From: JAKACA01 sp050010115
GTDB taxonomy: Bacteria; Actinomycetota; Acidimicrobiia; Acidimicrobiales; Bog-793
DNA: 15,259 bases
Direction: 5' to 3'
Assembly: GCA_050010115.1 (NCBI GenBank)
Contig: JBEKLQ010000109.1
Coordinates: 1 to 15,259 of the forward strand
Shown: positions 1-6,513 of the stretch, piece by piece
Numbering within the stretch: position 1 is the stretch's first letter
Layout: each line of letters begins with the position of its first letter
Made by a program: the position numbers and the translations under genes
Notes under the pieces: generated by a model
Databases searched by the model: none
Seen by the model: the letters and a program-made list of their open reading frames with translations, nothing else
Told to the model about the DNA's origin: nothing

Positions 1-61
1 CAAGGTCGTAGCCTTCCCGCTCGCACCGCGGACGGCCAGAGCGGTCGAGCGCGTGCCCGCC

Positions 62-504
62 TCAGTCGAACGGCGTTCGCAGGTCGAGGGTGACCCCGAG
101 CTCGTAGCAGGCATCCCTGAGAAGTGGAGATTCGGTCGTCACCCTGATGCCTGCCTCGCTAACCGGCGCCGCAGCCAGCGCCTCCGCAGTCAGGTGGTTG
201 ACCCGCCTGCGCAGCCGTAGGGCGCCCATAACAGGAACGAGCAAGCGGGGACCGGGAACGACGATCTCGGAGCTGGAAGGTCGTTGATCACCAGGAACAG
301 CGAGTCCTTGGCTGCGGCCGGGAGGTTGGCCGCCATCCTGGACAGCGATCCGCTCGACGCCCGGTCGTGGAGCGCTCGGTGGAGCCGGTAATACCAGGAA
401 CCCGTCGTGAGCACCTCGCCTGCTTCTGCTGCTGCGACGAGGGGCGCGGCGGCGCGCCTCGTCAGGATGGCGAGGAGCGTGGCGTCGTCGACGACGGAGA
501 GCAC
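62..504 (-). pseudogene. PIN-domain-like hypothetical protein, single-base frameshift
   Basis: Two overlapping minus-strand frames make one protein if a single base is restored near 269-270, where a CC run on the coding strand would be CCC. The first frame starts at GTG 504 and gives VVDDATLLAIL, then a GSWYYRLHRAL segment, and runs to NDLPAP. The second continues EIVVPGPRLLVPV, then RVNHLTAEALAAAP, then IRVTTESPLLRDACYELGV, and ends at 62. An early Asp pair after a short beta strand and a late 'D-x-x-L...A-x-x-LGV' segment are what a PIN-type fold would show, but I do not see a clean set of four acidic residues, so a VapC-like nuclease role is only a suggestion. The repaired protein is about 145 residues. 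It starts 25 nt after the stop of the broken GGDEF-EAL gene on the same strand. It could be intact in the organism if the missing base is a sequencing error. Confidence 0.4.
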
Positions 505-528
505 GGCAGATCGAGCCTCGTCGGGCTG

Positions 529-1330
529 TCAGATACTGGCGAGGTCGGGGTCTTCTTCGTCTATTCGCACAATCTCTTCTGCGTAGGTGCCGTCGGTCAG
601 GATTCGCTGGACGAAGTGTCGACCTTCAGCAGGCGTGCGGAAACCATGAACTCAGCGAGGAGCTCGCCAACATCCTCTGGCAAGCCAGAATCGATGAGGT
701 TTCTCATCCATAGGTTCACCGACACCGGCACCTCACGCCCTGTCTTGAGCCAGGCGGCGCACTGGCGCAAGGCTTCGCGGATCACATACAGCGTGAGCGG
801 CCGAACAGGTCCAGATTCCTCCGCCAGCGGGATCAGTTCGCCCGGTTCGATGAGGCCCCGTCGCGGGTGTGGCCAGCGGACGAGCGCTTCAGCGCCATCG
901 AGGCGCCCCGTACGAGCGTCGATCTTCGGCTGGTAGTGGAGAATGAGTCCGCCAGAGGCAATGGCGCGCCCCAGCTCGGCCGACACCGCTGGGCGAACGC
1001 GGATCTCGGTCTCCACGGCGGCGTCATAGCGAGCAAAGCCGGCTCGAGACGCTTTCCCCGGTACATCGCCTGGTCGGCCCTCCGCATCAGCTGCCCAAGA
1101 GATTCGCCGTCTTCGGGAAGCGCGCCGCGCCCAGACTCGCTTGGATGCTGACCGGGAGTCCCTTCAGCTCCATCGGCGACGCGAGCGCTTTCTGGATTCT
1201 GCCCAGCAGTTCGAAGGGCGCACCGGTTGGACTGGCGTGGACGAAAAGAGCGAACTCGTCGCCGCCGAGGCGAGCGCAGAGGTCTCGTTGCGGGATCGCG
1301 GCGGCCATGCGTCGTGCTCTGCCTCGACCG
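529..1330 (-). pseudogene. Broken GGDEF-EAL (c-di-GMP turnover) protein
   Basis: Three minus-strand frames in series carry one diguanylate cyclase/phosphodiesterase. The first has AAAIPQRDLCARLGGDEFAL (GGDEF signature, about 1243-1310). After a frameshift near 1116 the second has LGQLMRRADQAMYRGK, the usual end of a GGDEF domain. After a frameshift near 1055 the third has GFARYDAAVETE, then the EAL start LILHYQPKID, EALVRWPHPRRGL and PVSVNLWMRNL. The EITES motif is degraded (KVDTSSSES) and another shift near 598 leads to LTDGTYAEEIVRI and a stop at 529-531. The catalytic C-terminal half of EAL (DDFG, K, AEG, QG) is missing, and so is the start of GGDEF. The 1116 and 1055 shifts are fixed by one base in a C or A run, so part of the damage may be technical, but the missing ends are real. 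A complete EAL gene of separate origin lies at 4573-5421. Confidence 0.7.
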
Positions 1331-1810
1331 GCATGGCTGGACGTGCTCGACGCGGCCTCGCCCGTCGTGGTCCACGCCGGAGGAGCTGCTGAAGGCCGTC
1401 CGCGCCCCTTGTAGGTGTGCTCGGCCACTAACACCTCCACCGATCTGCGGGCGGCCGTGGCCGTCTCAATGCCTCCCTGCTCCTCGTCCATCCGCCGCCG
1501 GGCCGTTGGCCCGTCATGTTGGGGGTCAGAGCGTGGGCGGTCGATGTGGTCGTGGTTGGCGTCTTGGGGTCGTGAAGATCGGGTGGTGTGGTTTGCGGAA
1601 GGATCGCAAGAGTTGGGCGGAGCGGCGTGGTACGGCGGGGGTGGCCCTGGTGGTCGCTTCTGAGTCCTAGGCAGTCGCTCCTCGGGCAGCGCGGTAGCTT
1701 CTGCCGGCAGCGCAGCGGTTCAGCCGCCGGCAAACCACGGCCCCACAGGGCGGTCACGCAGCCGTCTCGTAGCTCATCGAACGCAAGACGCTGGCGTCCA
1801 TCACCCAGGC
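1331..1810. other. No convincing gene; G/T-rich non-coding stretch
   Basis: About 480 bases without a frame that looks like protein. From about 1520 to 1665 the plus strand is strongly G/T-rich (repeated gtggt and gggt words), which opens frames on both strands by composition alone. At 1729-1763 the words GGCAAACC and CACGCAGCC occur 18 nt apart, discussed as a weak riboswitch-like lead. The region probably holds the leader and promoter of the secreted-protein gene at 1958 and the decayed upstream part of the GGDEF gene. Confidence 0.4.
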
Positions 1811-1863
1811 GGCATCAAAGCCCTTTCGTGACAGTCCTCATGTCACGAAAGGGCTTTGATGCC
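1811..1863. repeat. Perfect 23-bp inverted repeat with 7-nt loop
   Basis: Left arm 1811-1833 (begins GGCATCAAAG, ends CGTGACA) is the exact reverse complement of right arm 1841-1863; the loop is GTCCTCA. No U-tract follows on either side, so a classical Rho-independent terminator is not obvious. It lies 95 nt before the ATG of the secreted protein, inside its probable 5' leader. Possible roles are an attenuator, a bidirectional transcription stop, an mRNA-stabilising structure or the footprint of a small palindromic element. Confidence 0.85.
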
Positions 1864-1957
1864 CTCCGGTTGCTGTCCAGTTGCAGCCCGGTAGCAGTTG
1901 CCGCGCCCGTGAAAAAAGTGCTCAAGTTTCGGCTTGAACGTGCCGAACGCAAATCCC

Positions 1958-2656
1958 ATGGAACACATTGAAGCAATACCCATATCAACGGGGTCGCGCG
2001 CACGTCGCCGGCTCTCCTTGCGTCACGGTCAGCAGAATCGATCCGACAAGAGATGGTCTCGGCGATCCAAGGTCGTGGCTGCCATCATCGGGGCCCTGCT
2101 CGCCGGGAGCACGGCGTACGCGGCCTCGAACTGGGTCGTCGGGCTCAATGCCGGCTCGAGCGGCGAGTCCCAGTCGGCGACCGTTAACAACCTGACGATT
2201 GCCGCCGTGGCCGCTCCCGCCGCCACGAACTTGCTCTACCCCGGTGGCAACGGCGACGTCGTGCTCACCATCTCCAACCCGAACCCGTACCCCGTCACGC
2301 TCACGGCCGTGAACCTGCCGACGAACCTGACCTATGCGGCCGGCTACACCACGAACGCTCTGACGACCGCCATTGCGGGCTGCGCTGTCGCAACTCCGAG
2401 CGGCGTCATCTGGAACTACTCGACCGGTGTGAGCGGCAGCTCGCACACCCTCACGACGGCGCTGACCGTCGCTGCATCCGGTCAGGCCAACAACCCGCTC
2501 ACGGTGACGCTCACCAACGACGCCAGCATGACCAATGCCGCACCGGCAGCCTGCGAGAACGCCTTCTTCTCGATGCCGGCCATGACGGGCATCACAGCCA
2601 CCGGTGGAGCGGCCGTCGTCACGACGAGCCCGGCCACCGACGCCTGGACCAGCTGA
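1958..2656 (+). CDS. Secreted beta-sandwich-type surface protein (TasA/camelysin-like layout), copy 1
   Basis: A 232-residue exported protein. I chose ATG 1958; a TTG at 1934 in the same frame would add eight residues, and neither has a clear ribosome binding site. The N-terminus is basic (TGSRARRRLS, RWSRRSK), followed by a hydrophobic segment at residues 39-55 ending AYA, a plausible signal-peptidase site. The mature part starts SNWVVGLNAG..ESQSATV, then has LYPGGNGDV, ISNPNPYPVTLTAVNLP, WNYSTG, NNPLTVTLTND, AACENAFFSMP, and ends TTSPATDAWTS. Thr, Ala and Asn are abundant. Two cysteines (AGC and AAC) could form a disulfide. The layout (signal peptide, short aromatic segment, one beta-rich domain) resembles TasA/CalY-type matrix proteins, but the sequence family is one I know only as conserved hypothetical in actinobacteria. 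The copy at 6514-7143 aligns without gaps over the whole exported part. It is flanked by two long hairpins. Function inferred, not shown. Confidence 0.85.
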   Translation: MEHIEAIPISTGSRARRRLSLRHGQQNRSDKRWSRRSKVVAAIIGALLAGSTAYAASNWVVGLNAGSSGESQSATVNNLTIAAVAAPAATNLLYPGGNGDVVLTISNPNPYPVTLTAVNLPTNLTYAAGYTTNALTTAIAGCAVATPSGVIWNYSTGVSGSSHTLTTALTVAASGQANNPLTVTLTNDASMTNAAPAACENAFFSMPAMTGITATGGAAVVTTSPATDAWTS

Positions 2657-2726
2657 TCGCAAGACCTGCTGATCGCATGGTGTAGAGCCAAGGACCCGGA
2701 GTGCCGGGGATGAGGCATCAAGGACA

Positions 2727-2776
2727 CAGACGTACAGACGTTCCGCACGAAGAGGTGCGGAACGTCTGTACGTCTG
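2727..2776. terminator. Perfect 22-bp inverted repeat, probable transcription terminator
   Basis: Left arm 2727-2748 (CAGACGTACAG... to ...CCGCAC) is the exact reverse complement of right arm 2755-2776, with loop GAAGAG. It starts 70 nt after the stop of the 1958-2656 gene and ends 29 nt before the next start. It is followed by GGGCTTCTCTTTC, only weakly U-rich. The position fits a terminator or processing hairpin for the upstream gene; it could equally modulate the fibronectin-III gene downstream. Confidence 0.7.
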
Positions 2777-2805
2777 GGCTTCTCTTTCGATTAGACCGGG
2801 GTCGG

Positions 2806-3915
2806 GTGATAGCAAAGCGGGCGGTGCGGGCTGTGGCGGTGATCGTGGCCGTCCTGTTTCTCGGCGCAACCGGCGCGGCTGCTGCTAGCAACTGGGTGGT
2901 TCACCTCACCTCGGCCGCCAAGCCGGCAGAGTCCCAGTCGACGGCCGCCAACCCTCCGACCGGCGGTAGTGCGACGAATCCGACCTCAACGAGCCTTCTG
3001 ATCAGTTGGAGTGCACCGAGCACCGGAGCTCCACCATCGGGCTACACCCTCACTCGCAATGGCTCGGCTGTTCCTAGCGGCAGCGGCTGTTTCGGCACGG
3101 TTACCACTACCTCATGCACCGATAGCGGTCTCACAGCAAACAGCACCTACACCTATACCGTGAGCGCGGTCTCGGGCAGCAACTGGACGAGCAGTGCCAG
3201 TTCCTCGTTTCAGGGAACGACTGCCACTGCGACCGGGATCGCTCTTGTCCAGCAAGTGGTGGCGGGTTCAGCGGCGCCCGGATCCGGCAACACTGTCGAG
3301 ACCCCGACACTAAGCAGTCCACCCACCAATGGCGACACCTTGGTTCTGCTCGTCGGCGACGACGGCAATCACGGCGCAACCGTGTCGACGGTCTCAGGCG
3401 GTGGCGTCACAACCTGGACCAAGGTCACATCTGCCCCGACGACACCGGCTGACGCGGGCGAAGTGGAGATCTGGTACGGCCTGGTTTCCTGCTCCGGGAC
3501 GTGCACGAGCAGTGCCGAGGCGGTAACCGTGACGATGAGCCAGAACACGAATGAGCAGCTTGCAAGCGTGTCGGAGTGGTCAGGTATTCTGAAATCTAGC
3601 CCAGTCGACTCGTCGACCAGCAGCGCAGGAACGGCTTCAGGCTCGACCTTCGCGGAAGGGCCTATCAGCCTGAGCCAGACGGGCGACCTCATCATCACCG
3701 ATGCATGGGTCGGGAGCGGGCTTGGTTACTCAACCGGTCCGGTGGATGCCACCACCGGGTATACGGCTCTGAGCCAGACCAAGGCCGGTGGCTCGTACTA
3801 CCGCGCGTGGGCCGCCTACCAGATCGATTCGTCCGCGGCACCAATCTCGGCAACCTGGACAGAAAACGGTTCTAATGGCGCATATGCCGCTGCCATCGCG
3901 GCGTTCAAGCCGTAA
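2806..3915 (+). CDS. Secreted fibronectin type III protein with a second beta-rich domain
   Basis: A 369-residue exported protein. I chose GTG 2806, preceded by CCGGGG about 5 nt upstream; longer starts would run through the hairpin at 2727-2776 and break the signal peptide. Residues 2-8 are basic, 9-24 hydrophobic (VAVIVAVLFLGATGAAA), and the mature end begins ASNWVVHLTS..PAESQST, the same opening as the secreted proteins at 1958 and 6514. Residues about 50-135 form a fibronectin type III domain (LLISWSAPSTGAPPSGYTL, then the Tyr-rich NSTYTYTVSAVSG). Residues about 137-369 form a second beta-rich region with TWTKVTS, VEIWYGLVSC, SVSEWSGIL and YYRAWAAYQI, ending AAIAAFKP; such regions occur in large secreted bacterial proteins and may be lectin-like. 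Cysteine pairs C-x(n)-C suggest disulfides. Same strand as the 1958 gene but separated by a strong hairpin. Likely a surface or matrix adhesin; the binding partner is unknown. Confidence 0.85.
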   Translation: MIAKRAVRAVAVIVAVLFLGATGAAAASNWVVHLTSAAKPAESQSTAANPPTGGSATNPTSTSLLISWSAPSTGAPPSGYTLTRNGSAVPSGSGCFGTVTTTSCTDSGLTANSTYTYTVSAVSGSNWTSSASSSFQGTTATATGIALVQQVVAGSAAPGSGNTVETPTLSSPPTNGDTLVLLVGDDGNHGATVSTVSGGGVTTWTKVTSAPTTPADAGEVEIWYGLVSCSGTCTSSAEAVTVTMSQNTNEQLASVSEWSGILKSSPVDSSTSSAGTASGSTFAEGPISLSQTGDLIITDAWVGSGLGYSTGPVDATTGYTALSQTKAGGSYYRAWAAYQIDSSAAPISATWTENGSNGAYAAAIAAFKP

Positions 3916-3940
3916 ACGGTTCGCGCCGCTCGAAGCCGTT
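3915..3940 (+). terminator. Hairpin immediately after the fibronectin-III gene
   Basis: AACGGTTCG (3915-3923) pairs with CGAA-g-CCGTT (3931-3940), nine pairs with one bulged G and a 7-nt loop CGCCGCT, starting at the stop codon. No strong U-run follows. Weak terminator candidate. Confidence 0.4.
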
Positions 3941-4009
3941 CTACTTGGCCGCATGCCACCCGCCCACCACGCCACGCCCTGCTCGCCCGTGTTTGCCCAG
4001 GCGTCACGG

Positions 4010-4399
4010 CTAGACCATTTCCCCTACCACCCAGCGGCTTCGTCGCCACGTGGGCGAACGTGGGCGCCTGTCTCTCGCCTTCCGTGCGTTCCGGCCGGCC
4101 CTCGGACCGGTCCGGCCTGATTTCGGGCCCCCCTCGTCGTTCCGCCGGGGTCTTTCCGGGAGGGTGGGTTGGTCCGGCTCGCCTGGTGCCCTTCTGAGCG
4201 CCACCTCGGCCGCCACCGGTGAAACCACGATCGAGCACCCCCAGCCCAAGTGCACCCAGCCCTGAGTGCAATCAGCAGGAAGATGTCGTCGAGAGTTCGA
4301 GACCGACCTGACGTAAAGGAGGCGCGACCAAGTGCCTGGCCCGTCTCGCCCGTGACTCCAGGCAATCTCCGCCGAGAGGACGTGGCCGTGGTTGGCCAT
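4010..4399 (-). CDS. Small unrecognised ORF with a good ribosome binding site
   Basis: Minus-strand frame of 129 residues starting ATG 4399, with AAAGGAGG eight nt upstream, one of the best ribosome binding sites in the window. The first ~25 residues (MANHGHVLSAEIAWSHGRDG) look like protein. The rest is rich in Arg, Pro and Gly (PERPRRNDEGG, RAGRNARKARDRR) as expected of an arbitrary frame in GC-rich DNA. It may be a real start followed by a decayed or frameshifted body, or chance. It is convergent with the fibronectin-III gene and lies downstream of the EAL gene on the same strand. No function is proposed. Confidence 0.2.
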   Translation of the reverse strand: MANHGHVLSAEIAWSHGRDGPGTWSRLLYVRSVSNSRRHLPADCTQGWVHLGWGCSIVVSPVAAEVALRRAPGEPDQPTLPERPRRNDEGGPKSGRTGPRAGRNARKARDRRPRSPTWRRSRWVVGEMV

Positions 4400-4428
4400 G
4401 TCAGCGTCCTCCTTTGTATGCGGTCTCG
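4298..4428. repeat. Bipartite inverted repeat with AAAGGAGG on both strands
   Basis: CGAGACCG (4298-4305) and AAAGGAGG (4315-4322) recur in reverse complement as CCTCCTTT (4408-4415) and CGGTCTCG (4421-4428). The gaps between half-blocks differ (9 versus 5 nt). The 85 nt between hold the start of the small minus-strand frame. The region 3941-4572 contains no other supported gene. Confidence 0.5.
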
Positions 4429-4572
4429 TCAAGGCGCATCTCGAGCCTCTGGTGGTCAGAACACGGGCTCACCCCGCCAGGCGCCAAGCAGTGCGGGTCT
4501 CAATCTCACGTCAGCGCAGGGCTGAGGCGAGGGCGGTGTCGTGCAGTTCTCTCCGAGCCTCGCTGACGGCGG

Positions 4573-5421
4573 CTACCTGCCGGCAAGGTGTGCGCGCATC
4601 AGCTCTTCGAGAGCGTCTGGCTCGAGTGGCTTCGAGAACAGGAAGCCCTGACCCGCCTGGCAGCCTTCTTTCAGCAGCTCCTCCAGCTGGCCTTCGTTTT
4701 CGATGCCCTCGGCGAGCGTGACGAGGCCGAGCCCCGTGCCGAGTCGCACAAGGGTCCGCACGAGTGTCCTGGCGTCCTCCGACTCGGACAGCCCGGATAC
4801 GAATGACCTGTCGATCTTCAGGATGTCAAGGGGGAAATTCTTGAGGTACCCAACCGTGCAGTAGGCCGTTCCGAAGTCGTCGACCGCGATGTTCACACCG
4901 AGGGCGTGGAGCCGCCGCAGGCAGGCGGCCGTCTTCACCGGGTCTGGAACGAGCGTCGTCTCGGTGATCTCCACGGTGAGCGAGCTCGGGTCGAGAAGGC
5001 TCGTCCCAAGTGCCTCCTGCAGGAAGCCCACGAGCTTGTCGGACTCGAGCTGGCGGGCCGACAGGTTCACGCTCATGGAGAGCGACAGCCCGCGCCGCTG
5101 CCAGGCGACCGCCTGCGTACAGGCCTCTTGCAGGATCCACCGGCCCATCTCGACGATCGACCCGCTCTTCTCCATAATCGGGATGAAGTCTGCCGCAGCC
5201 ACGACGCCGCGGCTTGGGTGACGCCAGCGGAGCAGCGCCTCGACGCCGGTGACCTCGAGGGAGGCGAGGTCGAGCGTCGGCTGGTAAACGAGGAAGAACT
5301 GCTCGGTGACGACGCCGTCGCGAAGATCCACCTCGAGTTGCCGGCAGTCCTTCAGGGCCGAGAAGGTCTCGGGACCGTCTGCGTGGGCACTCGGGCTGTC
5401 AGCCCTTGGTCCTTGGCCCAT
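4573..5421 (-). CDS. EAL-domain cyclic-di-GMP phosphodiesterase
   Basis: A 282-residue cytoplasmic protein made almost entirely of one EAL domain (about residues 40-280), predicted to hydrolyse c-di-GMP to pGpG. I chose ATG 5421, which has GAAGGGAGAAG just upstream; GTG 5457 is in frame but lacks a site. The residues expected of an active enzyme are all present: E61 in the EAL signature (GVEALLRW), N119 (SVNLSARQ), E151 (EITET), D181-D182 (VDDFGT), K202 (LKIDRSF), E238 and E241 (LAEGIEN) and Q258 (GQGF). Loop 6, normally DFGTGYSS, reads DFGTAYCT, an atypical version of the dimer and metal-coordination loop. There is no transmembrane segment or sensor domain; residues 1-35 look flexible. It follows the response-regulator gene on the same strand with 169 nt between, so co-transcription is possible. 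It probably lowers local c-di-GMP in response to the regulator's signal, which may feed into the flanking secreted-protein genes. Confidence 0.92.
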   Translation of the reverse strand: MGQGPRADSPSAHADGPETFSALKDCRQLEVDLRDGVVTEQFFLVYQPTLDLASLEVTGVEALLRWRHPSRGVVAAADFIPIMEKSGSIVEMGRWILQEACTQAVAWQRRGLSLSMSVNLSARQLESDKLVGFLQEALGTSLLDPSSLTVEITETTLVPDPVKTAACLRRLHALGVNIAVDDFGTAYCTVGYLKNFPLDILKIDRSFVSGLSESEDARTLVRTLVRLGTGLGLVTLAEGIENEGQLEELLKEGCQAGQGFLFSKPLEPDALEELMRAHLAGR

Positions 5422-5590
5422 CGTGCTCTTCTCCCTTCGATACGGCGGGTTCTTCACCGATCAGGTAGAAGTTATCGGCTGAATCGTCGTCCAGGAGGAG
5501 ATGCAGGCGCGCGCTACTGTGACGCGAGCGCGTCGGTAGAGCCGCCGTCTGCTCGGCGGTCCAAGTCACCGCCGCCACTCCGGGCTCACG

Positions 5591-6238
5591 TCAGAGGAGC
5601 CCACGCCGCCGCGCGTTGACGACGGCTTCGAGTTTCGAATGAGCGTCGAGCTTGACGAGGAGGCGCTGCACGTGGTTGCGCACCGAGTTCAGGCTGAGAC
5701 CGAGCAAGCTGGCGATGTCTTTCGTGCCGCGTCCTTCGGCCACCAGAGCGAGGATCTCGCCTTCTCGCGGACTGAGGGCGATGGCGGAGGCGGTGCCGCC
5801 CCTCGCCAAGGCGACAAGCTGTGCTCGCTGCACGAGAACTTCGTCCGTCGCCGCTCGGCGGATGGTTTCCGCTAGCTCGGCGACTAGCCGGGTCTTCTCG
5901 AAGATCCTGCTGCAACCGGCGTATATGGCCGCAGCAACCAGTTCATGGCTCAGCCACAAGCCGGTGAAAAGCACGGCCCGCACTGCTGGGTCGGCGCTCG
6001 TCACCTGGCGGATGACCTCGACCCCGTTGATGTCCGGGAGCCCGTAATCAACGAGGAGGACGTCTGGCCGCAGTTCGCCCGCAAGGGCAATCGCCTCGAT
6101 ACCTGTCGCGGCGGTGGCAACGACGTCCAGACCCCATTGTGCAGCGAGCAGGCGTGCCACGCTCTCTCGCAACATCTCATGGTCGTCGACGATCACGACA
6201 CGAATGGGCGTTTCGGGCGAGTTGCCTGAGCTAGCCAC
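5591..6238 (-). CDS. NarL/FixJ-family response regulator (REC + LuxR-type HTH), orphan
   Basis: A complete 215-residue two-component regulator. Residues 11-130 form the receiver domain: acidic pair D18-D19 (VIVDDHEMLRES), phospho-acceptor D64 (VLLVDYGLPDINGVE), T92 (LFTG) and K115 (IFEKT). Residues about 155-215 form a LuxR/GerE helix-turn-helix (LSPREGEILALVAEGRGTKDIA, SLNSVRNHVQRLLVKLDAHSK). The start is GTG 6238, with GGGAGA about 10 nt upstream. No histidine kinase is encoded in the window, so its partner is elsewhere. It is divergent from the secreted-protein gene at 6514, with 275 nt of repeat-rich DNA between, and it precedes the EAL gene on the same strand. The simplest reading is that it regulates itself with the EAL gene, the divergent gene, or both. 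Regulation of those targets is inference; family assignment is firm. Confidence 0.93.
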   Translation of the reverse strand: MASSGNSPETPIRVVIVDDHEMLRESVARLLAAQWGLDVVATAATGIEAIALAGELRPDVLLVDYGLPDINGVEVIRQVTSADPAVRAVLFTGLWLSHELVAAAIYAGCSRIFEKTRLVAELAETIRRAATDEVLVQRAQLVALARGGTASAIALSPREGEILALVAEGRGTKDIASLLGLSLNSVRNHVQRLLVKLDAHSKLEAVVNARRRGLL

Positions 6239-6342
6239 GAGCGCGATTCTCCCACGACAACCCGTCGAAGCACCTCGACTGAGCCTCGGGGTCGAGATGG
6301 TCGCCCGTTAGCGCGGCGAGCGTCGCGAACGACACGTTGGCA

Positions 6343-6456
6343 AGCTATATTGCGCGGGCTCCGACACATCCCCAGGCCTGCGGTAGTGAGCTATATCGCT
6401 GATCTCGTGGCGCATCCCGAGGACGCGTCTTCGCGCCTAGAGACGCGTTCGCGTCT
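6343..6456. promoter_or_regulatory. Repeat-rich divergent control region between regulator and secreted protein
   Basis: Within the 275-nt divergent intergenic region AGCTATAT(T/C)GC occurs twice in direct orientation (6343-6353 and 6389-6399, 46 nt apart). Further right ACGCGTCT (6423-6430) is inverted as AGACGCGT (6441-6448), and the latter is also the left half of a near-continuous palindrome AGACGCG-TT-CGCGTCT (6441-6456). The nested arrangement allows two alternative hairpins or overlapping dimer sites. NarL-type regulators bind short inverted or direct repeats, so these are candidate operators. No clear sigma-70 boxes were identified. Confidence 0.45.
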
Positions 6457-6513
6457 ACAGGTCGCGCGCGCCTGCATCTCTTTCGGGATGACGACGCGGC
6501 CGATGACTTCTAC

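Noticed and set aside
1..61. Possible rRNA end from the word CAAGGTCGTAGCC
   Set aside because: Only a few bases resemble the 16S 3' region, and the conserved anti-Shine-Dalgarno end is absent.
511..640. A separate antitoxin gene (TYAEEIVRIDEEDPDL) before the PIN-like gene
   Set aside because: The segment continues the degraded EAL domain (ES-LTDGTYAEEIVRI resembles the stretch after EITES) and has no start codon of its own, so a toxin-antitoxin pair is not supported.
1985..2869. Long minus-strand open frame of 294 codons
   Set aside because: It is antisense to the secreted protein at 1958 and crosses the hairpin at 2727; its Arg/Gly/Val-rich translation has no domain, while the plus strand has a clear exported protein with a paralogue.
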